Positions 17,070 through 25,180 of a stretch of 33,336 nt of DNA are shown here, one piece after another. The notes under the pieces were generated by a model, which was given only the letters and a program-made list of their open reading frames with translations, was not told the DNA's origin and ran no database searches. The stretch comes from Bacteroidota bacterium. Its GTDB lineage: Bacteria > Bacteroidota > Bacteroidia > Chitinophagales > Chitinophagaceae. Every line of letters begins with the position of its first letter. Positions within the stretch are counted from its first letter, which is position 1. The position numbers and the translations under genes are program-made. The stretch spans positions 1 to 33,336 of the forward strand of contig JAEYUA010000005.1 of assembly GCA_023433755.1 (NCBI GenBank), read 5' to 3'.

Positions 17070-19397
17070 CTATTCTGCATTCACCTTTTTCCTTCCCGCC
17101 CGGTACAAACTAATGATCAATGCCGGCAGCAGTACCAGGTTCGCTATGGTAGCGGTTACCAGTGTTAATGACGTGAGCCAGCCAAGGGCTTTTGTGCCTC
17201 CGAATCCACTGAAACAAAAAATCACAAACCCCGCTATCAGCACAATAGATGTATAGATAATGCTTAATCCAGTTGAATGTATTGTTTCCACCACTGTGAT
17301 CTCCGGATCGGTGCCGGCTTTCATCTGCTGTTTATAGTTTACCAGGAACCGGATGGTGATATCAATGGCAATACCAAGGGCAACGCTGAACACCAGGACG
17401 GTAGAGGGTTTCAGCGGAACACCGGCCCAGCCCATTACTCCTCCCGTGATCACCAGTGGTATGATATTCGGCAGCAGCGAACACAAAAGAATGCGCCATG
17501 ACCTGAATAAATACAACATGCACAAAGTGATTAACAGGAAGGCCCACACGATACTTTCCTTCAGGCCGTTGATGATAAAGCTTGATCCTTCAAGAAAGGT
17601 GACACTACTGCCAGTAAGCTGCACCTGGTACCGGCTGCTGTCAAACAACTGGTCCACCCTTTCCTGCACGCTGTCAAGTATAACAGGCAGTCTTGCGCTG
17701 CCCACATCTTTCATATTCACACTAATGCGGGCTTTCTGCTTATTGCTATCCATAAAACTCGCCACCAGTTTGGTGAAAGAATTCTGCTGGCCCGTGTTAC
17801 CGGATAAATATGGCGCAAGGGCAGGGAGGTCATAATCACCCGGCATGATATAAAAGGTACTGTCTCCTTCGAAGAAAGCCTGCTTCGCGAATTTCAATCC
17901 TTCGGTAATGGTAAGAGGTTTACCGATATATGGTTTTGAAGAAAGAAACTGCGCCAGGGAATCAATCTTCACCAGGTTGGAGAGGTTCCGGCTCACACCA
18001 TATTTCTTTTTGGTGTCTACAATAATTTCAAGCGGCATCACACCCTTGAAATGCTCTTCAAAAAATTTCAAATCCGTATAAATCTTATCGGTCTTTGGCA
18101 GATCATCAACTATGAATCCTTCACTCTTAAGGCGGAAAATGCCGGTCACCGATGCCACCACAATCACAAACGTGGAGATGAACACCAGCTTGCGGTGGTT
18201 GAGCGACCATAACTCCAGCCTGTCGAGCCAGCGCTGCAGCCTTGCACTGTCAAGATACCTTGTATGCCTTGCCTTAGGAGCCGGAAGCGCATTCAGTGCC
18301 ACAGGTATCAGCACCAGTGAAATAAAGAACAGCGCCATGATATTGATACCGGCCACTGCCCCGAATTCTTTCAGGATCTCGCTTTTGGTAAACGCAAAAA
18401 CCGCGAAACCAATGGCCGCAGCAATATTGCAAAACAGGGTCACAATACCCATCTTGCTGATCATGCTGATCAGCGCTTCCCTCTTGTCCTGCTTCTCCCT
18501 GTAACTCGAATGGTATTTATTGAGAAAATAAATACAGTTCGGAATTCCGATCACCACGATCAGCGGTGGTATCAGTGCCGTGAGCAAAGTGATTTTGTAG
18601 CCAAAAAGATTCATCACCCCAAGGCTCCATACTACGCCAATAATTACTACCAGGAGTGAAAGCAAGGTGGCGGAAACAGAACGGAAGAACAATAGTAAGA
18701 TTACTGCGGATAATAAAACCGAGCCGATAAGAAACCACCGCATCTCCTTTTGAATTCGATCCGCCAGCATGGTGCGGATCAGGGGGAGTCCGCTCAGGTG
18801 TGTTTCCAGTTTGTGTTTCTCACTGAAGGCATCGGTAAGCTTTACAATATCATTTACAATATGAATTCTTTGCGGAGAGTTGAGAATTTTTCCATCTATC
18901 CTTACGCCCATCAGCCAGGCATTGGTGGCTTCATTATACAACAGCCCTTTGTAAAATGGCAGACTGAGAAAAACAGACCGGCTGCTGTCGATCATTTCCT
19001 GCGAAAGAAGGGAATCTTTAAAAATGGGAACGGCCTGTAATTTTTCAGAATCCGCTGCCTTTACAAGATTTACAGCAGAAGGCATGGAGATCACATCGGT
19101 TACGCCGCGGTTATTTTTCAGGTTCCGGGAGAGTTGCAGGTAATCATTGAATACATCTTTCTGAAATAACCTGTCGGTCTGGATTCCTATCACCAGCAGG
19201 TTGCCATCTTCACCAAACTGCTTCCGGAAGGCCTGGTAATCCTGGTACTTGGGATTATCAGTGGGTATTGCCCGGGAAAATTCATAACTAAGGGTAACCT
19301 TGCTGGCCTGCCAGCCAAGGAAAATGGTGAGTACAACAAGTATGGAAAGCCATAAATAACCAAATCGCAAAATCAAACGGGCCAGGGATCCCCACAT
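17070..19397 (-). CDS. MMPL/RND-superfamily membrane exporter
   Basis: A predicted transporter of about 775 residues with the MMPL/Patched-like layout: one N-terminal membrane segment, a periplasmic loop of about 180 residues, five or six membrane helices, then the same again. The second half holds VALGIAIDITIRFL, resembling the GxxxD proton-relay motif; the first half has PLIVVIGIPNCIYFLNKYH at the equivalent site, where the acidic residue is absent. Related proteins export lipids or other hydrophobic compounds using proton motive force; the cargo is unknown. I chose the ATG at 19397; a longer GTG start at 19436 would lie inside a repeat array and adds no recognisable sequence. It is divergent from porZ. 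Confidence 0.85.
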   Translation of the reverse strand: MWGSLARLILRFGYLWLSILVVLTIFLGWQASKVTLSYEFSRAIPTDNPKYQDYQAFRKQFGEDGNLLVIGIQTDRLFQKDVFNDYLQLSRNLKNNRGVTDVISMPSAVNLVKAADSEKLQAVPIFKDSLLSQEMIDSSRSVFLSLPFYKGLLYNEATNAWLMGVRIDGKILNSPQRIHIVNDIVKLTDAFSEKHKLETHLSGLPLIRTMLADRIQKEMRWFLIGSVLLSAVILLLFFRSVSATLLSLLVVIIGVVWSLGVMNLFGYKITLLTALIPPLIVVIGIPNCIYFLNKYHSSYREKQDKREALISMISKMGIVTLFCNIAAAIGFAVFAFTKSEILKEFGAVAGINIMALFFISLVLIPVALNALPAPKARHTRYLDSARLQRWLDRLELWSLNHRKLVFISTFVIVVASVTGIFRLKSEGFIVDDLPKTDKIYTDLKFFEEHFKGVMPLEIIVDTKKKYGVSRNLSNLVKIDSLAQFLSSKPYIGKPLTITEGLKFAKQAFFEGDSTFYIMPGDYDLPALAPYLSGNTGQQNSFTKLVASFMDSNKQKARISVNMKDVGSARLPVILDSVQERVDQLFDSSRYQVQLTGSSVTFLEGSSFIINGLKESIVWAFLLITLCMLYLFRSWRILLCSLLPNIIPLVITGGVMGWAGVPLKPSTVLVFSVALGIAIDITIRFLVNYKQQMKAGTDPEITVVETIHSTGLSIIYTSIVLIAGFVIFCFSGFGGTKALGWLTSLTLVTATIANLVLLPALIISLYRAGRKKVNAE

Positions 19398-19428
19398 AGG
19401 CTGAATTTGGCGCAAAGAAAAGGAAATA

Positions 19429-19465
19429 GTAGCCACCAGCCATTAGCTATCGGTCCGGAGGCTTT
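19429..19465 (+). repeat. Heptad repeat array 4 (between MMPL exporter and porZ)
   Basis: Five imperfect 7-base units including AGCCACC, AGCCATT and AGCTATC, matching the GCYRYNR family and resembling array 7 before serS (shared CCATT-GCTATCGG core). It fills most of the short divergent gap, so it lies in both leaders or promoters. Confidence 0.65.
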
Positions 19466-19479
19466 TGCTCCGAAACACT

Positions 19480-19487
19480 TAGCTTTG
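19480..19487 (+). promoter_or_regulatory. -7 box of porZ next to its start codon
   Basis: TAGCTTTG matches TAnnTTTG exactly and ends four bases before the GTG start (19492), the same spacing as at gatB. The mRNA may be leaderless or nearly so. No TTG lies at the ideal -33 distance. Confidence 0.45.
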
Positions 19488-19491
19488 AAAG

Positions 19492-21786
19492 GTGAGCAAG
19501 TACCTTGTATTATTGATGGTTCTTTCCCTGAAAACCTATGCCCAGAACCAGCTTCCCTCAATCGGCAACTGGAGGGAACACCTGCCCTACCAGGGCACGA
19601 ATGACCTAACCGCTTCCGACCGTAAGGTATATGCAGCCACACCCTACAGCCTGTTCAGCATTGACCTGGAATCCGGCGAGCTTGAAAGAATGAGCAAGGT
19701 ATCAGGACTCAGCGAAACCGGTATCAGTACCATCCGGTTCGATCCCGTTTCTAAAAAATTATACATCGCCTATCAGAATTCCAATTTTGATGTGCTTGAT
19801 GCCACCGGCATCCATAATATTCCCGAGTTGAAGAGGGAAAACATCTCGGGAGATAAGAACATCTACCATATTTTTCCCGACAACAACCGTGTATATCTTT
19901 CCACCGGCCTGGGAGTAATTGTGCTGGACGCGGAAAAGCTGGAGATCAGGGAAACCTGGTTCATCGGCAATAATGGTGATCATGTGCGCATCAACGGGTT
20001 TGTTAAGAGCAATGGATTTTTCTACGCGGCTACCGAAGAAGGTTTGAAAAGCATTGCTTCCAACCATAACAACCCGGCGGATTTCAACAACTGGACAAAC
20101 CTTTCGGGAACCAACGGCCTGCCGGCAGCACCGGTAAAAGCTGTTGTCCAGTTCAACAATAAAACTATCGCCCTGCTGAACGATACGCTCTATGTGGAGA
20201 ATGGAGGCAACTGGGATGTGTTCTTTGGAAACGGCTGGCCTGCAGTATCAGTTAATATTTCAGAAAATAAATTATTCCTCAGCCAGCGCCAGTCCTCAGG
20301 TGCCAGCCAGGTTTTGCAATTGAATGCCGACGGCAGCATACAAAGAAATATGCAGTACGGCGGTGTGATCTCCTTTCCGAAAAATGCCATCAGCGTGAAC
20401 AACGAAACCTGGATTGCAGATCTTTTTGGCGGACTATCCAGGTGGAGAGGCAATGATCCTGAAGTGTTCAAACCCAACTCTCCTTTTGATGTTTCTTCAG
20501 GAGGAATGACAGTTTACAACGATGTATTGTATGCCACGGCAGGCAGCGTAAATGAATCCTGGAATTATCTCTACAACCGGGGCGGAATTTATAAACTGCA
20601 AGATGGCAACTGGAATGCCTTTAACCAATACACCTACCCGGTGCTTGACACACTGATGGATTTTTTAACAGCAGTAGTGGACCCGAGAGATGAATCTTTA
20701 TGGGCCGGCAGCTATGGTGGTGGCTTACTGCACATCAAAACTGACGGACAACTGGAGATCTTCAAACAGAATTCACCTATTGGCGCTACCATTGGAGATC
20801 CGACGAGCTACCGTGTTGCAGGACTGGCCTTCGACGCTGAAAATAATTTGTGGATCGCGAATTTCGGATCCAACCAGCAACTGCATGTTTTGAAAAATGA
20901 TGGCAACTGGATGTCTTTCACAGCACCCTTTACCCTCAACCTGAACGCGGCAGCCCAGATCCTTATTGATGATGCCAACCAGAAATGGATCCTTTCTCCC
21001 CTGGGTAATGGCATCATTGTTTTTGATCACAACAACACGCTTGATAATCCTAATGATGATAAATGGAGGATGTACCGGCAGGGCGCAGGCCTGGGCAACC
21101 TTCCTTCCAGTGAAGTGCTGGCCCTGGCAAAAGATAAATCAGGTTTTATCTGGATCGGTACAGGAGACGGTATCGCGGTGGTGCAATGTCCTTTTGAAGC
21201 TTTCATTACCGGGTGCGAAGCGGTGTGGCCTGTCATTAAAGAAGATGCATTTGCCAACTATCTTTTCAAAGGACAGCAGGTCAGAAGCATAGCAGTTGAC
21301 GGGGCCGACCGTAAATGGATTGCCACTGCCAGCGGTGCCTGGCTGGTATCACCTGATGGTGATAAGGTACTGGCTCATTTTAATGAAGCCAACAGCCCGC
21401 TCCTGAGTAATGATGTAAGATCCATAACCATCAATGGCAGTAACGGTGAGGTCTTCTTCGCTACAGCCAAAGGCATTATTTCTTTCCGGGGAACAGCAAC
21501 CGAAGCGGCGGAATCAAAAAATAATGTGCTGGTTTATCCCAACCCTGTACCACCAGGTTATAATGGATCCATTGGCATCAGGGGATTGCCGGAGAACAGT
21601 ACGGTAAAGATTACCGAGTTGAATGGAAGACTGGTTTACCAGGCCAGGTCACTGGGCGGACAGGCTATATGGAATGGACTTGATTATAAAGGAAGACAGG
21701 CTTCATCAGGAGTTTACCTGGTGATAGCGGTTGATGATAATCGCCAGGAAAAAGTAGTAAGTAAAATTGTTTTTATTTCTAAATAA
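19492..21786 (+). CDS. porZ: PorZ-like type IX secretion system protein (beta-propeller plus sorting domain)
   Basis: A 764-residue exported protein. It has a signal peptide (about residues 1-18, ending TYAQ), followed by the characteristic PorZ N-terminus (SIGNWREHLPYQGTNDL), two seven-bladed propellers of two-component-regulator type (repeats such as LWAGSYGGGLLHIKTDG and FIWIGTGDGIAVV), and a C-terminal beta-sandwich with YPNP and an SGVYLVI segment typical of type IX sorting domains. In Porphyromonas PorZ is part of the surface attachment complex that delivers A-LPS to cargo. The length is close to that protein (about 776). The GTG start is chosen because the next Met would destroy the signal peptide. 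recO follows after 40 bases made wholly of repeats. Confidence 0.85.
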   Translation: MSKYLVLLMVLSLKTYAQNQLPSIGNWREHLPYQGTNDLTASDRKVYAATPYSLFSIDLESGELERMSKVSGLSETGISTIRFDPVSKKLYIAYQNSNFDVLDATGIHNIPELKRENISGDKNIYHIFPDNNRVYLSTGLGVIVLDAEKLEIRETWFIGNNGDHVRINGFVKSNGFFYAATEEGLKSIASNHNNPADFNNWTNLSGTNGLPAAPVKAVVQFNNKTIALLNDTLYVENGGNWDVFFGNGWPAVSVNISENKLFLSQRQSSGASQVLQLNADGSIQRNMQYGGVISFPKNAISVNNETWIADLFGGLSRWRGNDPEVFKPNSPFDVSSGGMTVYNDVLYATAGSVNESWNYLYNRGGIYKLQDGNWNAFNQYTYPVLDTLMDFLTAVVDPRDESLWAGSYGGGLLHIKTDGQLEIFKQNSPIGATIGDPTSYRVAGLAFDAENNLWIANFGSNQQLHVLKNDGNWMSFTAPFTLNLNAAAQILIDDANQKWILSPLGNGIIVFDHNNTLDNPNDDKWRMYRQGAGLGNLPSSEVLALAKDKSGFIWIGTGDGIAVVQCPFEAFITGCEAVWPVIKEDAFANYLFKGQQVRSIAVDGADRKWIATASGAWLVSPDGDKVLAHFNEANSPLLSNDVRSITINGSNGEVFFATAKGIISFRGTATEAAESKNNVLVYPNPVPPGYNGSIGIRGLPENSTVKITELNGRLVYQARSLGGQAIWNGLDYKGRQASSGVYLVIAVDDNRQEKVVSKIVFISK

Positions 21787-21826
21787 GCTGCTAGCCGCTG
21801 GATGCTAGCTGCTAGTAGCTTCTAGT
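21787..21826 (+). repeat. Heptad repeat array 5 (entire porZ-recO gap)
   Basis: Five and a half 7-base units such as GCTGCTA (twice), GCCGCTG and GATGCTA. The array starts on the base after the porZ stop and ends on the base before the recO ATG, so recO has no other leader. It contains the self-complementary GCTAGC core. Confidence 0.72.
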
Positions 21827-22570
21827 ATGCTTCTCAAAACAAAAGCCCTTGTACTCCGCTCCGTCAAATACGGTGAAACCAGCCTGGTAGTAACCATGTT
21901 TACAGAACTGGCAGGTATTCAAAGTTACCTGGTGAATGGTGTGAGAACGATTTCAAATAAGGGCACAGCAAAAGCAGCCTTGTTCCAGCCATCCGCTATT
22001 CTTGACCTTGTGGCCTATCACAACGAATTCAAAAACCTCCAAAGGCTGAAGGAATACAAATGGGCTTTTTTGTACCGGCATATTCTTTCAGATGTGATGA
22101 AGAACGCCGTTGCTCTTTTTATGATCGAGCTGCTGGGTAAATGCCTGAAACAACCCGAGCCCAATCCTGATCTTTTTTATTTTACGGAAGACGCGCTCCA
22201 TCACCTTGATGAAGCAAATGAGAAAATGACAGCCAATTTTCCCCTGTTCTTTGCGCTTCACCTGGCGGTCTTTTTTGGTTTCCGTATCAGTGAAAATTAT
22301 GAAGATGAGAATGCATTAGCCTATCTCGATCTGCAGGAAGGCTGCTTTACAGCAAACCAGCCGGAGCATCATCATTACCTAATGGACAAGGAAGCGGCTG
22401 CCGTTGCACATATTCTCAAGATCATGCACCCTTCTGAACTCAATGATCTTAATCTGAACCAGGAAACCCGGAGGAGGATGATCCATGCAATCGAATTATA
22501 TTACGCTTTTCATGTGCCCGAATTCGGAAGCCTCAAAACCCTGCCTGTACTGCGGGAAATCCTGAGCTGA
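21827..22570 (+). CDS. recO: DNA repair protein RecO
   Basis: A 247-residue recombination mediator that works with RecR to load RecA onto SSB-coated DNA and anneal strands in the RecF pathway. The N-terminal OB-fold is clear (KTKALVLRSVKYGETSLVVTMFTE and the RTISNKGTAKAALFQP region), and the helical C-terminal domain follows. The zinc-binding cysteines of many RecO proteins are absent: the equivalent part reads LQEGCFTANQPEHHHY, as is common in Bacteroidota. The ATG is set by the conserved N-terminus. Its leader is entirely a heptad array, with no Shine-Dalgarno sequence. Its TGA abuts the stop of the converging amidohydrolase gene. Confidence 0.93.
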   Translation: MLLKTKALVLRSVKYGETSLVVTMFTELAGIQSYLVNGVRTISNKGTAKAALFQPSAILDLVAYHNEFKNLQRLKEYKWAFLYRHILSDVMKNAVALFMIELLGKCLKQPEPNPDLFYFTEDALHHLDEANEKMTANFPLFFALHLAVFFGFRISENYEDENALAYLDLQEGCFTANQPEHHHYLMDKEAAAVAHILKIMHPSELNDLNLNQETRRRMIHAIELYYAFHVPEFGSLKTLPVLREILS

Positions 22571-23725
22571 TCATACCAGCCTTTCTGCGGAATAATTTTC
22601 AGCATCAATGAGAATAATGCCAGGTGTCTTGCCCTTTTCAAAACTTCCCAGTTCTTTCTCCACCTGGAGGGCCCTGGCGCCATTAAGGGTTGCCCATTGC
22701 AAACATTCCTCCAGTGGGATTGAGGGGAAAAAATTGCGGATGGCCTGTATTTCCTTCATGAGGTCAAGCTGGTGATTGCTGGCGAGACTGTCGGTACCCA
22801 GTACCATACTGCAATGATTTTGTCGAAATAAATGGATAGGCGGAACCGTGTTCTCGATATACTGGTTGGCATTGATGCAGAGGCAATAAAAGACCTGCCC
22901 GGCAGCAGCATGTGTGTTTACATAGCTGATGTCGTCTCCTGTTGTAAAACTGTTATGTACCAGGATGATGCGTTGCGCCCCCGACAGGTTAGAAAAAACT
23001 GTTTGCAAGCTTGATATTCCCGAAGCCATGTAGTGTTCATTGCTGATGTTCAGCATTTCAAACATCCTGTTAAGATCACCGGAACCGTTCCTGAAAAAAT
23101 CATCCTCGAAAGCGGTTTCCTGGTTATGCATGCTAACCACCTGGCCATAAAACCCGGGACTCATAATTTGCCAAAGATTTTTAGACACTGAATATGGCGC
23201 ATGAGGCACAATGGAATTTCTAACGCTGCCGGATAACCGGAATTTTTCCATTAATGAATGTCCGTCTTCCCATCTTGATGCTGCAATGGAAGGCGACCAT
23301 CCACTCAATTCAATGAAATTATGATAGAGTAACAGCCCTTTTTGTTTTTGGATCACAGTATCGGCCGTATTGCAGATATCACCCACTGCCACAATCCCGT
23401 TTGCCAGCATGTTTTTTTCCGCCTTAATGATTGCTGATTGGATGGTTTCTTCCGGCATTCGGCGTTTCGCCACTACCTGCGTAACAAAATCAACCAGCCC
23501 GGTATGTTCTGGTATGATGCCTTTCAGATGGCTCAATTCCAGGTGGCAATGGCAATTGATCAGTCCGGGTGATAAAATACCATTGTACTGCTCCACGGAT
23601 TCGTCGTTCTCCACTGCAGGCAGCAGGTCAATTATTTTTCCCTGCTCACTGATCACAAGCATCTGGTTTTCCAGCATCCGCATGCCGTCAAAAATTTTAC
23701 CTGCCCTGAGCTTCCTGTATGCCAT
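22571..23725 (-). CDS. Metal-dependent amidohydrolase (Atz/Trz, aminofutalosine-deaminase-like)
   Basis: A 384-residue cytosolic hydrolase of the amidohydrolase superfamily, probably a deaminase. Metal ligands are visible in order: HCH (59-61) in GLINCHCHLELSHLKG, His175 in VPHAPYS, His200 in SMHNQE, and Asp312 in GTDS. The small N- and C-terminal beta segments (AYRKLRAGKIFDG; GIILIDAEN) fit the family's composite sandwich. Close relatives in Bacteroidota are often listed as chlorohydrolase or aminodeoxyfutalosine deaminase of menaquinone synthesis; there are no menaquinone genes nearby to test this, so the substrate is open. It is divergent from prfA (74 bases) and tail to tail with recO with no gap. 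Confidence 0.85.
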   Translation of the reverse strand: MAYRKLRAGKIFDGMRMLENQMLVISEQGKIIDLLPAVENDESVEQYNGILSPGLINCHCHLELSHLKGIIPEHTGLVDFVTQVVAKRRMPEETIQSAIIKAEKNMLANGIVAVGDICNTADTVIQKQKGLLLYHNFIELSGWSPSIAASRWEDGHSLMEKFRLSGSVRNSIVPHAPYSVSKNLWQIMSPGFYGQVVSMHNQETAFEDDFFRNGSGDLNRMFEMLNISNEHYMASGISSLQTVFSNLSGAQRIILVHNSFTTGDDISYVNTHAAAGQVFYCLCINANQYIENTVPPIHLFRQNHCSMVLGTDSLASNHQLDLMKEIQAIRNFFPSIPLEECLQWATLNGARALQVEKELGSFEKGKTPGIILIDAENYSAERLV

Positions 23726-23775
23726 AGACTGCCAAAATACACTCTTCTTAACGTTCTTATTCGTTTGTCAATCTG

Positions 23776-23783
23776 TAATTTTG
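23776..23783 (+). promoter_or_regulatory. -7 box of prfA
   Basis: TAATTTTG is an exact TAnnTTTG match, 16 bases before the prfA ATG. At the -33 distance the sequence has TTC rather than TTG. It is identical to the gatB box. Confidence 0.5.
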
Positions 23784-23799
23784 CCAGCCAATTTCAAAC

Positions 23800-24864
23800 A
23801 TGCTCGATAAACTGGAAGCCATAAAAGCAAGATTCGAAGACCTTGGTGTTTCTCTTACCAATCCAGAAGTGATTGGTGATAACCGGAAGTTCGGACAGCT
23901 TTCCAAAGAATACAGAAGTCTTGAGAAGATTGTGAATGCTTACTCTGAATACAAAAAACTCCTTGACGATGTAGATTTTTACAGGGAAGCGCTCAATGGC
24001 TCTGATGAAGAAATGAGGGAGCTCGCCAAATCGGAGCTGCCTGAGACCGAGGAGAAAAAGGCAAAGCTTGAAAGCTCTATCCGCCAGATGCTGATACCCA
24101 AGGATCCGCAGGATGAGAAGAATGCCATCCTCGAGATCAGGGCGGGAACCGGCGGGGACGAGGCCAGTCTTTTCGCGGGTGATCTTGTACGCATGTACCT
24201 GAAATACTGTGAGCGCCGCGGCTGGAAAACAGCCCTGCTCAGCGAGAATGAAGGAACCGTTGGAGGTTACAAGGAAGTTCAGATAGAGGTAGTAGGTGAT
24301 GATGTGTATGGCACCCTCAAATTTGAAAGCGGGGTTCACCGTGTACAGCGTGTACCTGATACAGAAGCAAGCGGCCGCGTACATACCAGTGCTGCTACGG
24401 TAGCCGTAATGCCGGAAGCGGAGGAAGTTGATTTTGAATTGAAGGAAAGTGATGTAAAAATGGAAACCGCAAGAAGTGGCGGAGCAGGTGGACAGAATGT
24501 AAATAAAGTGGAAACCAAGGTATTGCTGACACATATACCAACGGGTACCGTAGTGATCTGCCAGACTGAAAGAACCCAGCTTGCCAACAGGGAAAAGGCC
24601 ATGCAGATGATGCGTACGAAACTTTACGAAGAACAGGTACGCAAGCAGGAAGAGGAAATTTCCCGACACCGCAAAAGCCTGGTGAGTACGGGTGACAGGA
24701 GCGCCAAAATCAGAACTTATAACTATCCCCAGGGCCGTGTAACTGATCACAGGATCGGCCTGACCTTATACAACCTGCAACAGGTGCTCGATGGAAATAT
24801 TGAAGAACTGATTGACGCCCTTCAGTTTGCTGAGAATGCAGAGAAACTTGCAAAGCAAAATTGA
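23800..24864 (+). CDS. prfA: Peptide chain release factor 1
   Basis: A 354-residue class I release factor that reads UAA and UAG and triggers peptidyl-tRNA hydrolysis. The catalytic GGQ is at 230-232 in SGGAGGQNVNKVETKV. The codon-recognition tripeptide is PDT at 186-188 (PxT type), which marks RF1 rather than RF2 (SPF). The order of N-terminal coiled coil, GGQ domain and C-terminal helices is normal, as is the length. It has its own promoter-like box and is divergent from the amidohydrolase. A 957-base open frame opposite it on the minus strand is a codon-bias shadow. No terminator follows immediately; the first one downstream is at 25150. Confidence 0.97.
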   Translation: MLDKLEAIKARFEDLGVSLTNPEVIGDNRKFGQLSKEYRSLEKIVNAYSEYKKLLDDVDFYREALNGSDEEMRELAKSELPETEEKKAKLESSIRQMLIPKDPQDEKNAILEIRAGTGGDEASLFAGDLVRMYLKYCERRGWKTALLSENEGTVGGYKEVQIEVVGDDVYGTLKFESGVHRVQRVPDTEASGRVHTSAATVAVMPEAEEVDFELKESDVKMETARSGGAGGQNVNKVETKVLLTHIPTGTVVICQTERTQLANREKAMQMMRTKLYEEQVRKQEEEISRHRKSLVSTGDRSAKIRTYNYPQGRVTDHRIGLTLYNLQQVLDGNIEELIDALQFAENAEKLAKQN

Positions 24865-24978
24865 GGATTTATTTGCCCGTAGCTTATCTCTAACTGTGAA
24901 CCCATCCCCGCTAATCTATCCTGGTTTTGTCAATGAAAAGTCATGATTCACACCATGTGCTTTTATAAATGGATTGCT

Positions 24979-25017
24979 CCGGTTGGCACTATTTTTATCT
25001 AACAATATAGTACCCGG
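24979..25017 (+). promoter_or_regulatory. Inverted repeat upstream of the sigma-54-like box (possible activator site)
   Basis: CCGG (24979-24982) and ACTAT (24988-24992) are mirrored by ATAGT (25007-25011) and CCGG (25014-25017). This dyad lies about 75-115 bases before the predicted start of the candidate RNA, where activators of sigma-54 promoters commonly bind. It also contains TTGGCAC (24983-24989), a perfect -24-type half without a matching -12. Confidence 0.3.
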
Positions 25018-25065
25018 TGGTTTCTTAAAAGAGTTTGGAAACCGTTAACAAATCCCGGGAAACAA

Positions 25066-25082
25066 TTGGCAGCATATTTGCG
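25066..25082 (+). promoter_or_regulatory. Sigma-54-like -24/-12 promoter
   Basis: TTGGCAGCATATTTGC has GG (25068-25069) and GC (25080-25081) exactly 12 bases apart. It matches YTGGCA and TTGC of the consensus YTGGCACGnnnnTTGC; the two bases after TGGCA are GC instead of CG. Initiation would be near 25093. The overlapping CATATTTG (25073-25080) also matches five of six fixed bases of the housekeeping -7 box, so an ordinary promoter is an alternative. Confidence 0.45.
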
Positions 25083-25092
25083 TTTATTGATA

Positions 25093-25180
25093 ATAGTTCT
25101 TCTCACATAAAGCAGTCAATTTTCTCATAAGCAGTTAGTTTTGGTTGCGACCCCTGTTTCTACAGGGGTTTATTTTTTTT
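25093..25180 (+). ncRNA. Candidate small RNA (~85 nt)
   Basis: A short unit between a -24/-12-like promoter and a strong intrinsic terminator, with no open frame of coding character. It contains two imperfect direct copies of about 21 bases (from 25100 and from 25122, sharing TTCTCA, then TAA, GCAGT), then the near-palindrome GGTTGCGACC, then the terminator hairpin. Its 3' end overlaps the end of the VanZ-like gene on the other strand. Alternatively it is simply the 3' end of a long prfA transcript. I cannot assign it to a known RNA family. Confidence 0.4.
25150..25180 (+). terminator. Intrinsic terminator of the candidate RNA (or prfA)
   Basis: Perfect 8-base stem ACCCCTGT (25150-25157) / ACAGGGGT (25162-25169), loop TTCT, then a T-rich tract with eight consecutive T ending at 25180. 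There is no T-tract for the minus strand, so it works only in the plus direction. The VanZ-like stop codon (25160-25162) lies inside the hairpin. Confidence 0.9.

Noticed and set aside
19398..19436. GTG start extending the MMPL exporter by 13 residues
   Set aside because: The GTG lies inside a repeat array and the family's usual N-terminus corresponds to the ATG at 19397; kept only as an alternative.
19735..19760. tRNA T-loop-like GGTTCGATCCC
   Set aside because: It lies within porZ coding sequence, with no acceptor or anticodon stems around it.
23794..24750. 318-residue open frame on the minus strand opposite prfA
   Set aside because: It lies wholly over a certain RF1 gene, has no recognisable domain, and its composition (Cys/His/Phe-rich) is that of an antisense shadow.
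25150..25170. Terminator for the VanZ-like gene
   Set aside because: On the minus strand the hairpin has no following T-run and contains the stop codon; the T-tract is on the plus strand only.
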